64,000 bases of DNA from Bimastos eiseni (lineage: Eukaryota > Annelida > Clitellata > Crassiclitellata > Lumbricidae), in NCBI GenBank assembly GCA_959347315.1, contig OY365818.1:3468035-3532034 (forward strand). Reading direction: 5' to 3'. The position numbers and the translations under genes were made by a program. Position 1 is the first letter of the stretch; each line of letters opens with the position of its first letter. Shown piece by piece: positions 12,376 through 24,796 of this stretch. The notes beneath the pieces were generated by a model. It worked only from the letters and a program-made list of their open reading frames with translations, searched no databases and was not told the DNA's origin.

Positions 12376-14002
12376 ATGTATGCTTCTACCGTTGTCGATA
12401 GCATCACCATAAAAACGATGACAGCGAACATCCAACAGGAATACCTTTTCATCGAGCTATTTTCGCAATGCCATGAAGACGGCTTCGCAGTTGCCGGGAA
12501 CCTGAGGAAAACAAGCGTCTGTCGATTCGTACTAATGCCTTCTTTTGTCTTTTACGTCAACTCGCCAAGCTGTTAAGACGCCATAATTTGTTTTTCTCAA
12601 ATTGGCGAACACACGTGGTTGTCTCACAAAATGGAGTCGATGAATCCATACGCCGTCACCTCTGACGTCACCAGTGTTCACCTCACGCTGCTGCCTTCCA
12701 CTGAGCTGATTTTACGCGAGCTTGGACGTAAAATGATGAATTGATTTTCAGTTAAATAATAATATTATACAGATGTTTAATTTAATAAATACATTAATAT
12801 ATAGTTATCATGGACCCTGTGTGCGTCTATTGGCCTGGTGGGGCCATGATGAAAAACTCGACATTGCAACTGCGTCCACGAACCGAAATCCCACGCAGAA
12901 GCCAGGAACCAGAAACCAGAGGAGTTTATATAGGGGTAACATCGCATGTTTAGGCTTTAAAATTGCTTGAAATAATGGCTGATAACCAAATACAGCAGAC
13001 ATTAAAATATCCGGACATTTTTCTGGTTATTGGCTATGTCTGCAGGGCAATGGAGAAAGAGGAGGGGAGGATAATAATATTATGTTCTCTTACTGCCGGA
13101 CGTCTGGCAACCTCTAGTCAAGAGGAAGGCAGCAATGACCATGCCTATCATTTGCATGGCGTTGCAGCGCATTTTTTTATTCCTGCTTACACGTGTACAT
13201 GCGAAAAAACTATTTCGTTATTTCGTTTCTATTATTTGCAGTGTTTTCGGTGTTGGTTGGTAAAAGGTTAACGTTTATACACCCGGAACCCTTCCGTTAT
13301 TATTATTCTGACTTTGCTCAATTCCGGAACATTTTTTTAAAGAAAAAAACCTGCCAGTTAGCTTATAGGGCTGTTAGGCTATAGTGCAAAATGGCTATTA
13401 ACAGCAGCAACGTAACCCGCGTTATTTTAAATTTTCTCACACAGTCGACGAGGTTGCGGGATGAGTTTTTCGTTTTTGATGCTGAATCCGAACCTCTCAC
13501 TGAAATTCTTTAGGCCTACAATTGTCATTCGATCAAGCGTCGAGAGTAATCACTCCGACAACATTTGCTCATACGCAATGGCAAAGCAAACGGTTTTCGC
13601 TATAGGCCCACAATGCATGGTGATTTCATCGATCATAGCAACGCAGCGAAATTCGACCCATTGCAGCCACTCTGAAGTCAGTCCAGCACGAGAACTCAAA
13701 GAGGCGAGCAGACACACAAATAGTAATAATAATTGTCGTTTATTTTCAAACTAACAACAACGCAGCATGATTACAAGTAGGCTCTACAGTATGAACGAAT
13801 GATGACAAGTTATTACAGGAGTCCAGTAGCCATGATAGACGTCCATTACGATGATTACGTTATACATCCAATTTAACAGACGCCGCCTAGCGAAAGAAGG
13901 ACTAGTCAACCTTATGGGAGATATGGATATCGAACTCGGTTGAACTTTCAGCTCTGCGCACTAGTGTGTTAGTCATTAGCATAAACGCACCGCAATAACG
14001 AA

Positions 14003-16245
14003 ATGGAACACATCGGTGATAACTCCACAGCACCTTCAGGATTAGAAGCATCGGGCGGCACACCTTCCCCGGCTGTTGCAGCCGACGATAAATGGTGGAT
14101 GTCGGGGGAGGTCATGACCTCCATTGCTACCCTCAATCTCCTCTTGATCATCGCCAGCGCTGTGGCCAACTCCCTCGTCCTCGTTCTGTTCTGCGCCTCC
14201 AAGCTCCTCCGAAAACCTCAGAATCTCTTGACCTTCAACCTTGCCCTGTCGGACTTCCTGACTGCGCTGTTCTGTGGAGTCGTCACGGCGTCCATCTTGC
14301 GAGGCCCCCAACCGGAAACCGATCCTATCATGTGCGTCACAGTCGCCGTCGTCCTGACGTCATCCTGCACAAGCGCAATCTGCTCCATAGCGAACATCGC
14401 ATTCGTGCGCTACATAAGCATCGTGCGTACCAGCCTCCAGGAACGCCTCTGTCGATGGAATGTGGTGATTCCTTTTTGCATTGGCTGCTGGCTGCTGAAC
14501 TTTATCATTCTCTGCGTCCTTATTGCAAAAGACCGAATGCGGGCCATTAGGAAACCGGTCACCAGGCAGTGCTCCTTCGATTTCTCCTACAACCAGACCT
14601 ATAGCGAGGTTAGCCCTTCACAGCCTATCAAGCAGTGCCTCCGCTCGTAGTTTCATCTTAGACAAAAAAAGCACTAACTCTGATTATAGTTACAGGATCC
14701 TTTTTGTAGCTCTGGAATAATACGTTTTAAAGGTGCTTTATTATTTGTCTTAATAATATTATCGTTATCATTATTATTATTATTATTATTATTACTACTA
14801 TTATTTTTTAAATTATTTTATAGTATTATTATTACTATTTTTGCTATTACTATCATTATGCTTTTTATGATCATTATGATTACGACGTCGTTAGATGGCG
14901 GCACATGGTAACAATTGATTACATAGGCTCAGATGGTAAACAGAGTTATTTTATAATATATTATGCTATAATGACAAGTGACTTACTTATAAATTGCATT
15001 ATATTGTATACTTTCATATTTCGAAGTAACTTTTCTGTGAATGACCGAATTAAATAGTTATTACCATTAGTAAGATTTGTCATTGAAAACTTTTTATAGA
15101 TGCCCAGACACGCTATAAAAGACCTCTAGAAAATACGTCGTTATCGCTTCTTGGCCCTTTGGCTAAGATCAAAGCGTTTACTTGTCAGCTTAATACCTGA
15201 TACGTACTCAACCAAGGTTGCGTGACGCCGATGTTACTGGCTCTCGGCCTAGGCTGGTGATCAGATAATCCCTGATCCGCTATCCCTGATTTTAGTATGT
15301 TGTTGGCGTTGAGATAATGGGGAGAAGCTACGGTATCCTCCGGCTTCTAATTCTCCCCAGTGGTCCCCCACTGAGGCAGAAATTCAAAACAGAATAAAGC
15401 AGCCTAAGCCTACTACGTTCCGGGCGTGCTGGTTCGTAACATTCCCTTCTGGGGAATCTCTGCAGAGTGGGTCTTCGGCTGTTTGTTAGGGTGCTCAAAG
15501 AGAGAAAGGTTAGAAGTTGAATGAAAATCTCCGACCACCCAAGAAAACACAAGTTATTACAAAGCAGAAGCTTGACAGGTAGTGTTAGACCGTAATAATA
15601 ATAATAATAATTAAAAAATAAAAATTATAATATAACGCGCTATTTGAAACACCTTTATAACGCATTATTCCATGACTGTATGCAATAAAACTATCATCAG
15701 AGAGTAATGGGAAGTTTCTTCTCATACAGGTGGCTGCTATCATCGTCGGCATCCAGATGCTGATCGTCGCCGGAGCCTACGTCTCCATCTATCGTTTCGT
15801 CCAGCAGAGCAAGGCCAGGGTCAAAGGTCACAGCATCAGCAACAGTAGCAAGGAGGCCGAGCATGCGCGGAGTCATCTTCGCCAGGAGATGCGCCTGGTG
15901 GCTCCAATGCTCGCAATCTTCCTCTGCTACTGCGGTAGCTGGACGTCCTACGTCGTCGTCGACATCTTCGTCGATCCAACTGAGCTCAGGCACCCGTGGT
16001 CCCACGTCCTGACGCAGTTCCTCCTTCTCTTGAACTCGATCGCCGATCCAGTCATCTGCGTCGCCTTCAACCATGTCTACCGCGAAGAACTCCGACGTCT
16101 AGTCCTTCTCTGCACAGGACGCCATAGGAAGCAGAGGGTGGCAGCGCTTGGAGGGCCGTCCGTAGGCATCCGGACCCTGGAGACCATCAGCAGTGAACAC
16201 GGGATGCCTACGGGGCCCAATGGGGCGGTCGACGTGGTCGACTGA
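14003..16245 (+). CDS. Class A (rhodopsin-like) G protein-coupled receptor, two exons
   Basis: Exons 14003-14608 (202 codons) and 15730-16245 (171 codons plus TGA) join in phase 0 (gttagc donor, catacag acceptor) to give 373 residues, a normal class A length. Seven hydrophobic segments are visible. TM2 has LALSD; TM3 starts after a Cys (IMC) that can pair with the ECL2 Cys (RQCSF); TM4 has GCW; TM7 reads NSIADPVIC. Helix 8 is likely NHVYREELRRL and the tail ends DVVD. N-terminal NST and ECL2 NQT are potential N-glycosylation sites. Signature motifs are atypical: VRY for DRY, CYCGSW for CWxP, DPVIC for NPxxY. The start ATG has a good context (cgaaATGG). The ligand and subfamily are unknown to me. 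The exons are GC-rich against the AT-rich surroundings. Confidence 0.88.
14760..14860. repeat. (ATT)n-rich run in the GPCR intron
   Basis: Imperfect ATT/ACT trinucleotides just after the first GPCR exon's donor region. Confidence 0.85.
15143..15230 (+). ncRNA. Divergent U2 snRNA-like sequence (5' domain) in the GPCR intron
   Basis: The segment begins atcgcttcttggccctttgg, continues ctaagatcaaa, and further on gtcagcttaatacctgatac. These match the 5' stem-loop I and the 'cagcttaatatctgatacgt' region of spliceosomal U2 snRNA as I know it. The branch-site-pairing segment (gtagta) is not preserved. The next block, caaccaaggttg, can still form a hairpin where U2 has stem-loop II. Downstream sequence to about 15310 does not look like U2. 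It is most likely a pseudogene or a U2-derived SINE head rather than a working snRNA. Confidence 0.6.
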
Positions 16246-16450
16246 ATCAGCGAATCTAGTCTATCCCCTTGCGACCGTCCTGGGACTGACATGGAGAGGA
16301 TATGACACCGACAACGACTGGGTCATTGACCTAGATTATGTGCGTGACTACATCCGGGACTTTTGCAGAACAAATCGGCAGTCGCATTTGTTTTTTTTAG
16401 CTAAATAGGATAAAACGATTTAATATATCGAACGCTGAACTTGCAATATA

Positions 16451-16456
16451 AATAAA
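16451..16456 (+). terminator. Candidate poly(A) signal of the GPCR
   Basis: AATAAA lies 206 bases after the GPCR stop codon and is the first such hexamer on this strand. No transcript evidence is available. Confidence 0.5.
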
Positions 16457-18274
16457 ATGTTCAAAGGAAGATTTTTTGACTGAAGTAGCATCAAGCTATA
16501 TTAACTTTTCGGCGATTATACGTTCAAAGTTGCCCTGTTGAGTACTCAGTGCCCACTTCATTCATCACATAGCCTATCACTGAAATCGCCCGCAATGTAT
16601 CAGAAAAGACGATCACTGATTGGATGACACGTTGCGGCCTCACTTCCCTTCCTTATTAGTGATAGATGCAGGTTACCGACACCGTGTGATAACAAAGAGT
16701 CAAAGACCATTATCGTCGCCCTACTTTTTTATCTAGGCTTGGGACTGGTACTGCCGGAGTTCTTGCAGCGGAAGAGTTTTTCCTTATTAGTCCCAGAAAG
16801 GAGGTTTAAATACGTCCAAAATTCTAGGTCAGGACGTTAAGTAGGTAGGCTTTTTTGGACTCTAAAGACGAACGGACAACTTCGTCTGAAATCGTCATCA
16901 TCATCACCCAAGTGCCAAGTTTCAGAAGTCCGAGTCTTTATTTACAAAAACGTTCAGCAAACAAGAAACAATTAAAAGCAAAAAATACAACAAAATACAG
17001 ATCCACAGAGACATCAATCACATTGATTGGAAATCGAAAATAAATTCAAGTCATACAAACAACCACAAAAAAATAAATTGTGTCTATTAAATTTCTTGCA
17101 TTGAACTTTATCACCAATTTAGCAAAAACTATAAACATTGAATATATATTAATTATTCTTTTTCAATGTGTGCCATATACATTAATAATTCATATATAAG
17201 ATAATATAAATTAATTATAAATATATTATTCAGCATCAATTGATTTATTAATAAAGAGGTCCATCGTGCAAGAAACCATTGTAATCTTCAGTTAACGTTA
17301 AACTAATCTTCCTTACAAATATTTTCAAGCTAGAGTTTTTGACTAAGTACGGCTAAAGCATTATTCTTTTAATCATTAATTATAAACTTCTGTAGTGCCA
17401 ATGTTTAATGCACAAAGCACCAACCATTGGGGCACCAAAACCAAACAGCAATCAAGAAAATATAATCACCTAATGACTAAAACGAAATACTAATTAAAAA
17501 AGGTTCAAGACGGAAGCATTTGTCAATTAAAGTACTTTGCAGACTTAAGTTAAAACTGGCTAAAAATTCTACTGGGCACCATTAAAATTATGTTACAACA
17601 GCTGCTACCAGTTACTCTTCAGCAAATCCCATAACACCTATTTATGCGTACATGTATACTATTTTCCGTATTTGCATAGTACTTACTTTCTAAATAGTGT
17701 CGAAAACGGGAAATTCGGTAGAGGGGAAATTCCAAGGCAATTTCCGGGTAATCCCCATCGTTTACATTCACAGCCTGTTATATTTATATCAACTCTTTAC
17801 ACTGCTTCATATCAACATGTCCTTAAAACGGGTAACCATGGAAACAGAATTGGGCTAAGTTAGGCCTTAACAACAAGACTAACGATTATTATTAACGAAC
17901 GACTTAATATGATTGTTTTAGTAACAACAGCTGAAAACGACCAAATACAGAACAATGAGTTACGTTTCAACTTTTGAAGGCCACTTACAATAAAAATAGA
18001 AAATTCCTACCACATGTTCCCCAAACCCTAATCCCCAAAATCTCCCCAAAACCAGTGACTTCCATGATGCTGTAATGACATGCATTGAAGCAATCGTTGG
18101 CCATTTTTGATCAGTGTAGTCAAAACCTGTAAGCCATTTCCCACACTTGGTCTAAAACATCTGGATGGTTGAAATCAGAGGTCAGTGATTGGAGTTCAGA
18201 GTTGGGTGGTTGTCACAGATACCCATATACAGGTCTTTGAAACGAGGTCAAACGAGTTCAATCCGACATTAAGA

Positions 18275-18545
18275 GGCTTATAATTAAACTTCATAAAAGT
18301 CCATATAGAAATAAATAGGCTCTTAATTAAAATTTAAAAGCCCATATAGAAATAAACATGCATTTAAAATTAAACTCTGTAAAAGCCCACATAAAAATAA
18401 ATAGGCTCTTGGTTAAACTTCAAAAAGCCCAAATAGAAATTAACAGGCTCTTAATAAAACTTTTTTTAAAGTCCATATAGAAATTGAGAGACATAATCTT
18501 AATAAAACTTCATAAAAGCCCATATAGAAATAAACATCATAGGAA
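18275..18545. repeat. ~55-60 bp tandem repeat
   Basis: About five degenerate units containing 'aggctctta', 'ttaaacttcataaaagccca' and 'tatagaaataaa'. It lies in a 4-kb stretch (16.3-20.3 kb) where I see no exon. Confidence 0.8.
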
Positions 18546-18894
18546 ATATACTACAGCACCCTGTAACGGAAGACAGAGCAAAATTAAATAAGAAAGATTC
18601 ATCAAAATCAAAGCTAATAGGAATTACATTCTTAAACAGCCTATTAGAACCGAGTGGATTCCTGTTATCCCGTTACACTGGGTACAAGTGAGGTCATCTT
18701 GTGACACTGACAACATATTTATCTTGTAATTGGATGCAGTTTAGATCCAGAAACCAATCTGGAAAAATAGTTCAAGACTGATTGCCAACCAGTTGCATAG
18801 GGGCCGTCCACATAAAGCCTATCATCACAAAAACGATTCGAAAAGAAAAATAGATCTTTGTTTACAGATCAGAAATATCAGAAACATATAGTAA

Positions 18895-19095
18895 CACCAA
18901 GGAGCATTAAGGAACATTTATGAATAATCAGGAACATTCCACAGCATTCAAGAATATTCAGGAACATTCTGAGATATTCATGAACATTCCAGAACATTCA
19001 GGAACATTCGGGGATATTCAGGAACATTCCAGAATATTCAGGAACATGCAGGGACACTTAGGAACAATCAGGAACACCACACGAACATTCAGGAA
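18895..19095. repeat. ~10/20-bp minisatellite (caggaacattc)
   Basis: A run of 'caggaacattc' and 'agaatattca' variants, roughly twenty in all, grading into 'aggaacaatca'. No coding signal. Confidence 0.85.
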
Positions 19096-19849
19096 CTGAA
19101 TTCACCCTAGAAAACCAATTCAGACAGAGCAGTCTGCAGCAAACAAAATGGTCGAGACAATCTGCTGACTTCAATTCTACACTTGTAAAAGTCTTCAGGT
19201 TCTGTCAAGTTTCCCCTGCAAAAAATAAAAATAAATAAATTTTAAATCGAAATTATGTGCAAAGAAAAACATTCAAATATAAGCCAACTAATAACCTATT
19301 GAGGCAAGATGTATATATGCTATTATAATTTTTTAAATGAAACATGAAGCTTAACTTGTCAGATCAAGTTCATTTTTTTTACAGTTTGATGAGGAGCATA
19401 GTCAATATTCTTGAGTATTTTAGGCGCTGTGTCATAGATTACTTTCATTATTATAACTACCATTATCATTTATTGCCATTTTTATAATAATTATTTTTTT
19501 GCATTACTCATTTTTTTACCTAAGGTAGTTATATCACTTGATACAAAGATTGTCCAGAGACAGAATAAATGGGTGCTCTGGATTATGATTATTATTATTA
19601 TCATTAGAAATTGTATTATAGAATACAGCGGCATTGTATTGAACACCTCGAGAACAGAAAAGTCTTAAGAGAACGAGCAGAAATAGTTGTGCTACCTGAT
19701 AAGATTTCAGCATGAGTTACAGCAGGAAGGTTGTTCCACAGCAAATAGGAAGACTGTTCCATAGCAAAGGGCCAACAGTCGTATTGCATTGTATTTTACT
19801 CTACGGCAGCTTCATGCATACACTCTGATCTGTTCGCTAATTCATTCAT

Positions 19850-19990
19850 TCATTCATTACAGAGATTTATATAGCGCCCCTTCAAGGCTACTACTCAGGA
19901 GCGCTCTTGACCCTAGCACAGCTAAAAAGAACAGTTTTAAGGCGAGCATAAAAGGAGCCTGAGTGGACCCTTGGCGACAATCACAACCAC
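19850..19990. repeat. Dispersed short repeat with 'tatagcgcc ... gagcgctc' core
   Basis: This is the most complete copy: 'gagatttatatagcgcccct' then 'tcaaggctactactcaggag' and 'cgctcttgaccct'. Shorter relatives occur at about 3590-3640, 5865-5900, 7610-7640, 10085-10150, 36945-36990, 39365-39415, 45085-45135, 52050-52100 and 59790-59840. A probable SINE core; no A/B box was found in it. Confidence 0.6.
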
Positions 19991-20303
19991 AACACCCAGC
20001 GGGATAGTGTTTCAGAGCGAAGGGCCAACCACTGAGAAGGTATGATTCTGTTTAGTAGCTGCATGGGCAGATGGGACAATGAGCATGCCTCGCTCAGTAG
20101 AGCGGAGTGAGCGTCGACCCGTTACACTCAGAGTAGAGTAACAGAGATCACGAAGATAGGCAGTGGCGAGACCTAGCAAGGACTGCCATACCAAAGAGAT
20201 GATACGGTACGAGATTAGCTGTTGGAGCTGAAGCCAGTGGAGCACATCCAGCATAGAGCAGGAGACATGGCCAAATTTAGGAATAACACTTACACCGTGA
20301 CGG

Positions 20304-20985
20304 TTAGTCGCAGCAACAGCAGACAATGTCCTTGATACAAGAACAGCAGATGATGCACGGACAACAGCAACAGACTAAGACAAAGAACGCTATGATGACG
20401 ACAACGACGCCCAAGACGACCAGAAGAATGACCCACCATTCAGGGCTAGAACAAAAGAAACACTTTCCTTTGTTAAAACTCACTCTTAAAAAATTAAATC
20501 CTATCAACTGCAAAGATAAGTCATACTTATACTTGTCTTTGATTTCGTAACCTCCGATTCAAATAATAATAACAACTATACTCTTAACTATTGACAAAAT
20601 AATAATAATATAATCAAAAGTGTAGTCAAAATAGTAATAATTGCATATAATCTAAACTGTGGATGAATTCATTATGATAATAACTATAATCTTGACAATA
20701 GTAGGCCTCTCAGTAGGTTTCTTGAAGAAGCGCTGTATAAATTTTTGGAATGAATGAGACAAAATAATAATAATGAAATAATAATAATAATAATAATTAT
20801 GAAATAATAATAATATAATCTAAACTGTTAATGAATTTATAATGACAATAATTATAATCTTAGCAATATCTAAAAATAATAATAATAATAAAAATATTAG
20901 CAATACAATCTAAACTGTACAAGAAACGTCAATTCGGCTAACCAGTAGGATCCAATGGCCACTTGTCCATCTTTGCAACAAAGAC
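20304..20985 (-). CDS. C-terminal exons of a cysteine-rich single-pass membrane protein (5' part not found)
   Basis: Exon 20943-20985 (acceptor tttgtag, donor gttagc) and terminal exon 20304-20445 (acceptor ttctag, stop TAA at 20304-20306) join in frame: a Cys codon is split exactly across the junction. The joined protein reads LCCKDGQVAIGSYC, then PEWW, a clear hydrophobic helix of about 20 residues (WVILLVVLGVVVVIIAFF) and a short tail with about twelve cysteines (VCCCCPCIICCSC, then IKDIVCCCCD). The CC-TM-CCCC layout recalls small palmitoylated adaptors such as the Shisa/WBP1/CYYR1 type, but no homology is established. A type I protein with a short cytoplasmic, probably S-acylated tail is inferred. 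The signal peptide and ectodomain exons should lie above 21 kb; I did not find them. Confidence 0.6.
20560..20900. repeat. AAT-rich simple repeat tracts
   Basis: Interrupted AAT runs with direct repeats ('ataatctaaactgt') lie in the intron of the cysteine-rich gene. Confidence 0.85.
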
Positions 20986-21289
20986 CTACAAAAGAAACAC
21001 AAATGACCAATTTAGAATGATCATTTAGTTAATGATCAAAATAGCAATAGCTATAACAATCATTTAATAATAAAAATAAAATAATAATAACAACGCAATT
21101 GGGTCTGGCATCTCTGCCATTAGTGGCAATAAGCGAGAGGCTTTTTCCTTTTTCAGTGTTTAATCATGTGGCCTTCCAGGGTACCTTCCCCTCATCCCTA
21201 GAAGACGAGGCCTGACCATCCGGACAACGATTTTAACACGCTAATAATCTCTAAGTCCTTGGGTGAACAAAGTACCTCAGGGCATAAAA

Positions 21290-21450
21290 TATAATAATGG
21301 CAATTATAACAAAAATACTAACAATCATAATACAACAACGACGACGACGACGAAAACAACAACAACAAAAATAATAATAGTAATGAAAATAATAATAAAA
21401 ATAATGAAAATAATAATAATAATAATAATGAAACTAATAATAATAAAAAC
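21290..21450. repeat. AAC/AAT simple repeat
   Basis: Mixed AAC, ACG and AAT trinucleotides. Confidence 0.85.
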
Positions 21451-21769
21451 AATTCAGTATGATGGCTTCCCTGTAAAATTTCAAATGGAGGAACCTCGTC
21501 ATACCAGCCAATAAGCAACCCCACATTAGCAGTAGAATGACTTCAACAGTCATTTCAATGCCCCACAGGAATCATACAGCAGGAATTTGGTGCACTCTCA
21601 GAGGAACTCTGGAAAACAATGCATATCAGAACTCATTCTGGATTGTTTATCCGGACTTAAGTAACGTAATATAAGATAATAATTATAAGGTAATATTCCT
21701 GAACTTTTCGACATCCTACAAGCACATAATTATGCAGTACATGTATTTCCAACAAAAAAGATCAATGCG

Positions 21770-22090
21770 CCATCTAATTTTTTGGGGATGGTATTTCTCC
21801 GAGAGATGTCTGATATTTCTTTGTGCAACATTTCATACGTGTTCAGACTTTTGTGCACAGTCCAAAATGAAGGCGATTATTGTTAAATTAAGAAAATATC
21901 TAAAAGTCTACAGCGATAAGTTCTGATAACCTAAGAAAAGTCTCTTGTCCAGAGATAAATAAGGAACCGTATCAGCCAAGGAACCAAGGATTTATGGACT
22001 ACGGTAGGCCGCAATCGGCAACAGGAGACTCGATTTAGGTGAGTTGCAGAAAAAATATTGTGCTTGCACAATAAATTCTTGTATCCGCTG
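21770..22090. repeat. Dispersed repeat, copy A (pairs with 56160-56460)
   Basis: Shares long matched stretches in the same order with 56160-56460, among them 'atagttaaatt/attgttaaatt', 'gataacct', 'cttgtcca', 'atcagccaaggaacca' and 'taggccgca'. Small ORFs in the two copies align imperfectly (NAMIVKL / KAIIVKL), so a degenerate transposon fragment is likely. Confidence 0.65.
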
Positions 22091-22257
22091 GTTATACGGT
22101 CCGTGTGCATGCGTCCATGCACACTGCCTAGAGGGAACATTGCCTATGATGCACAATTCTCTGCAACCTTGCATGCATTAAGAATGTTTGTAAAAATCCC
22201 AATTGTATACAACGATCTCATACGTCTTGGAAACAGACTATAACAGGAGCGGATTTT

Positions 22258-22360
22258 ATGGATATATATATATATATATATATATACACAAAGAACAGCT
22301 GTAAATGCTAAATATATATATATATATATATATGTATACACAAAGAACAGCTGTAAATGC

Positions 22361-22413
<53 letters not shown>

Positions 22414-22436
22414 ACACAAAGAACAGCTGTAAATGC

Positions 22437-22504
<68 letters not shown>

Positions 22505-22505
22505 A
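22258..22505. repeat. (TA)n arrays interleaved with a 27-bp unit, four copies
   Basis: Four TA runs of increasing length are separated by an identical spacer 'cacaaagaacagctgtaaat' plus 'gctaaa' (the last copy ends differently). The spacer contains the palindrome acagctgt. Higher-order duplication of a TA-plus-spacer unit is evident. Confidence 0.9.
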
Positions 22506-22804
22506 AGAACAGCTGTAAATGCAGCTCAATTGACAAACTATTTTCTAAAAAATGTTCAGATATTTAACAAAAGGCAGAAAGAAAAGATTCGTTCTTGCAA
22601 AGCAAGTCCTTGTCCTCGTGAAAGGCGACGACAGCCGATGAAGGCATAGGCAAAAAAATAAAAAAATCCGGTGCTGCCAGGTACGGGTGTAATACGATGA
22701 CAGGTTTGTTAGTGACGTCCTAAGAAAGCAGAGAGAATATGATCAGATTAAGGAAAGGGCTAATACTGGCTGAGTGCACAAATGAAAACATATATTGTCT
22801 CCTT

Positions 22805-23010
22805 TTAAATATCCTCGTAGCGAGAGTTGGTTGCATCATCAACTATCTTTCTCCATTGACATCTTTCCTGCACCTTTCTTGTGAGCTGCTTCTCTGTCAC
22901 CCTAGTCCATGTTTGATGGATGTCCATCCATGCCTATCTTGTTCTGCCCCTTCTCCGTTTACCTGGGACTGTTCCTTGGATCAGTTCTTTCCCAGTGCAG
23001 CTCCCTTCCC
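22805..23010 (-). mobile_element. LINE reverse-transcriptase C-terminal fragment
   Basis: Minus-strand translation gives GKRRRGRTR, then AWMDIHQTWTRVTE and RCQWRKIVDDAT, the familiar end of ORF2 in non-LTR retrotransposons (GRPR...W...RWRxIVxDAT). One in-frame stop and no upstream RT domain: a truncated copy. Confidence 0.6.
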
Positions 23011-24539
23011 TTCCCTTCTCAGTATAATTTTAATTATGTCCGAAGTATCTCAGTTTGCTCTCTTTCATGTGTATTAGTAAAGTTCTCTCAACCCCAGCTG
23101 TCTCAAGTATCCATTTATGGGTCTTTTTGCAGTCCAAGCTACTCGTAATACTCGCCTTAACTAAGCACTTCATTTCAAACGCATTCACTCATTCTTCATG
23201 CATATATTACAAGGGCCAATACAACTTATCTAGATTCCTTACATGTATTATACAAGCGTCAGCAGTTTTAGATTCTTGCATTGGATAGCGGACGACACAG
23301 TTTGTTTTGAAACAGCATAAACTAGGCCTAACTGTCAACGACCTTACACGGCTGCCATCTGTTTCTTACATAGGGTCTACAACAACCTATCCGTTCATAT
23401 GTTCCGAGATAGATCACTCAGCGGTTGACCCAGATTTGAAAATTTAAATCGAAGATTTTACTTCTTCCGCCACCCTCCCCCCGCAAGGCAATTGCGGTAA
23501 ACAGACACCTTCCACCCAACCCTCCCCTTCCCTTCTCCCTTCCCTTAACCCTATATACAATTTTTTATGCCTGGTTCGCCTCTTTAATGTCTTTACCAGA
23601 TAAGCAAAGTAGGCCGACGTGTTTAGATTCTGTTTAACAGCAAGTCAATAATACGGTTACTTCCTTCAAACCGAAAACAAGCCATGATGTCACAAAGAAA
23701 TTATTCAGCACAGGGTCAGAAGAAGTTAGAGAGGGTTGAACGATTGTCACGACAGCCTTTATAAGTGGTATAGACCATCAAAATGCAATGCCATGTCAAT
23801 GTGGATAAAGCCAGGTAACCTTAAATGACGTACAGAACGACCGTAGCCCATTGATGAAAAACCCTTATTCGTCATATCCAAGTTTAATATATCCTTGTGC
23901 CAAATACAGTAATGTAATCAAACATCAATATGTATTAAAAATGCATATAATTTTTTTTCATTTATTCAATTTCAATTGATAGACAGACCACAGCATGATT
24001 CGTACCCATCGCCAACAGAGACTTGGCTTCAGGAACAGACGTTACTCATGACGATGATGATGACATTTTAAAACACAGGTACATGCAATTTGTGGCACGA
24101 GATCTTTCCTCCTCATTATTTCCCCATTTTCCATGTGCCTGGCCCACCAGGAAGCATGTGTAGGCTTGATAATCAATTTGTTACTATTGTGGCAGCCATC
24201 ACATCAGCATTGCAATAGATTGTCTGTAAATTAGCAAGTACAATGTGAACGGCGTTGCATATCCATATCTATCCATATCCGTGTTAGATAATTAATCTGA
24301 TGGATAGCTATGATAAACTATGCTAATACTGTCAGAGATGGACATGCCAGATATCCTGTGTCAACGACCCACTGCAATCCAATGACAATCGGTATTTACC
24401 AGATGACTAATTAACCCTATAATATATACCGGATAGTCGCAGGCCACATTTATCAGTCAAGGTCGTTTTTCACAAGCACCTCGTCAGCTACTAATACAAA
24501 TGGTGAAACCACCTCTGCCATACCAAATTACAATTACCA

Positions 24540-24780
24540 CTATTACCACTACCATCACAGACAGACAGTTGGACAGACATACATACATACATGTATACAT
24601 GCAGAGAGATGAACAGGCAAAATACATTCATACATCCAGCCATACAAACAGACAGACAGACAGACAGGCAGGTAGGTAGGCAGGCAGGCATACAGACAGA
24701 CAGACACACATACATACATATATGCATACAGACAAACAGGCAGGCATGGATACAAACATACATTCATCCATCCATACATA
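24540..24780. repeat. GACA/CATA tetranucleotide repeat
   Basis: Runs of GACA, GGCA and CATA repeats; a second short patch is at 25312-25405. Confidence 0.9.
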
Positions 24781-24796
24781 ACATAACAACTGGTTT

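Noticed and set aside
14092..14550. Second long plus-strand ORF overlapping the GPCR first exon
   Set aside because: Shadow frame of GC-rich coding sequence; the GPCR frame has the membrane segments and the matching second exon.
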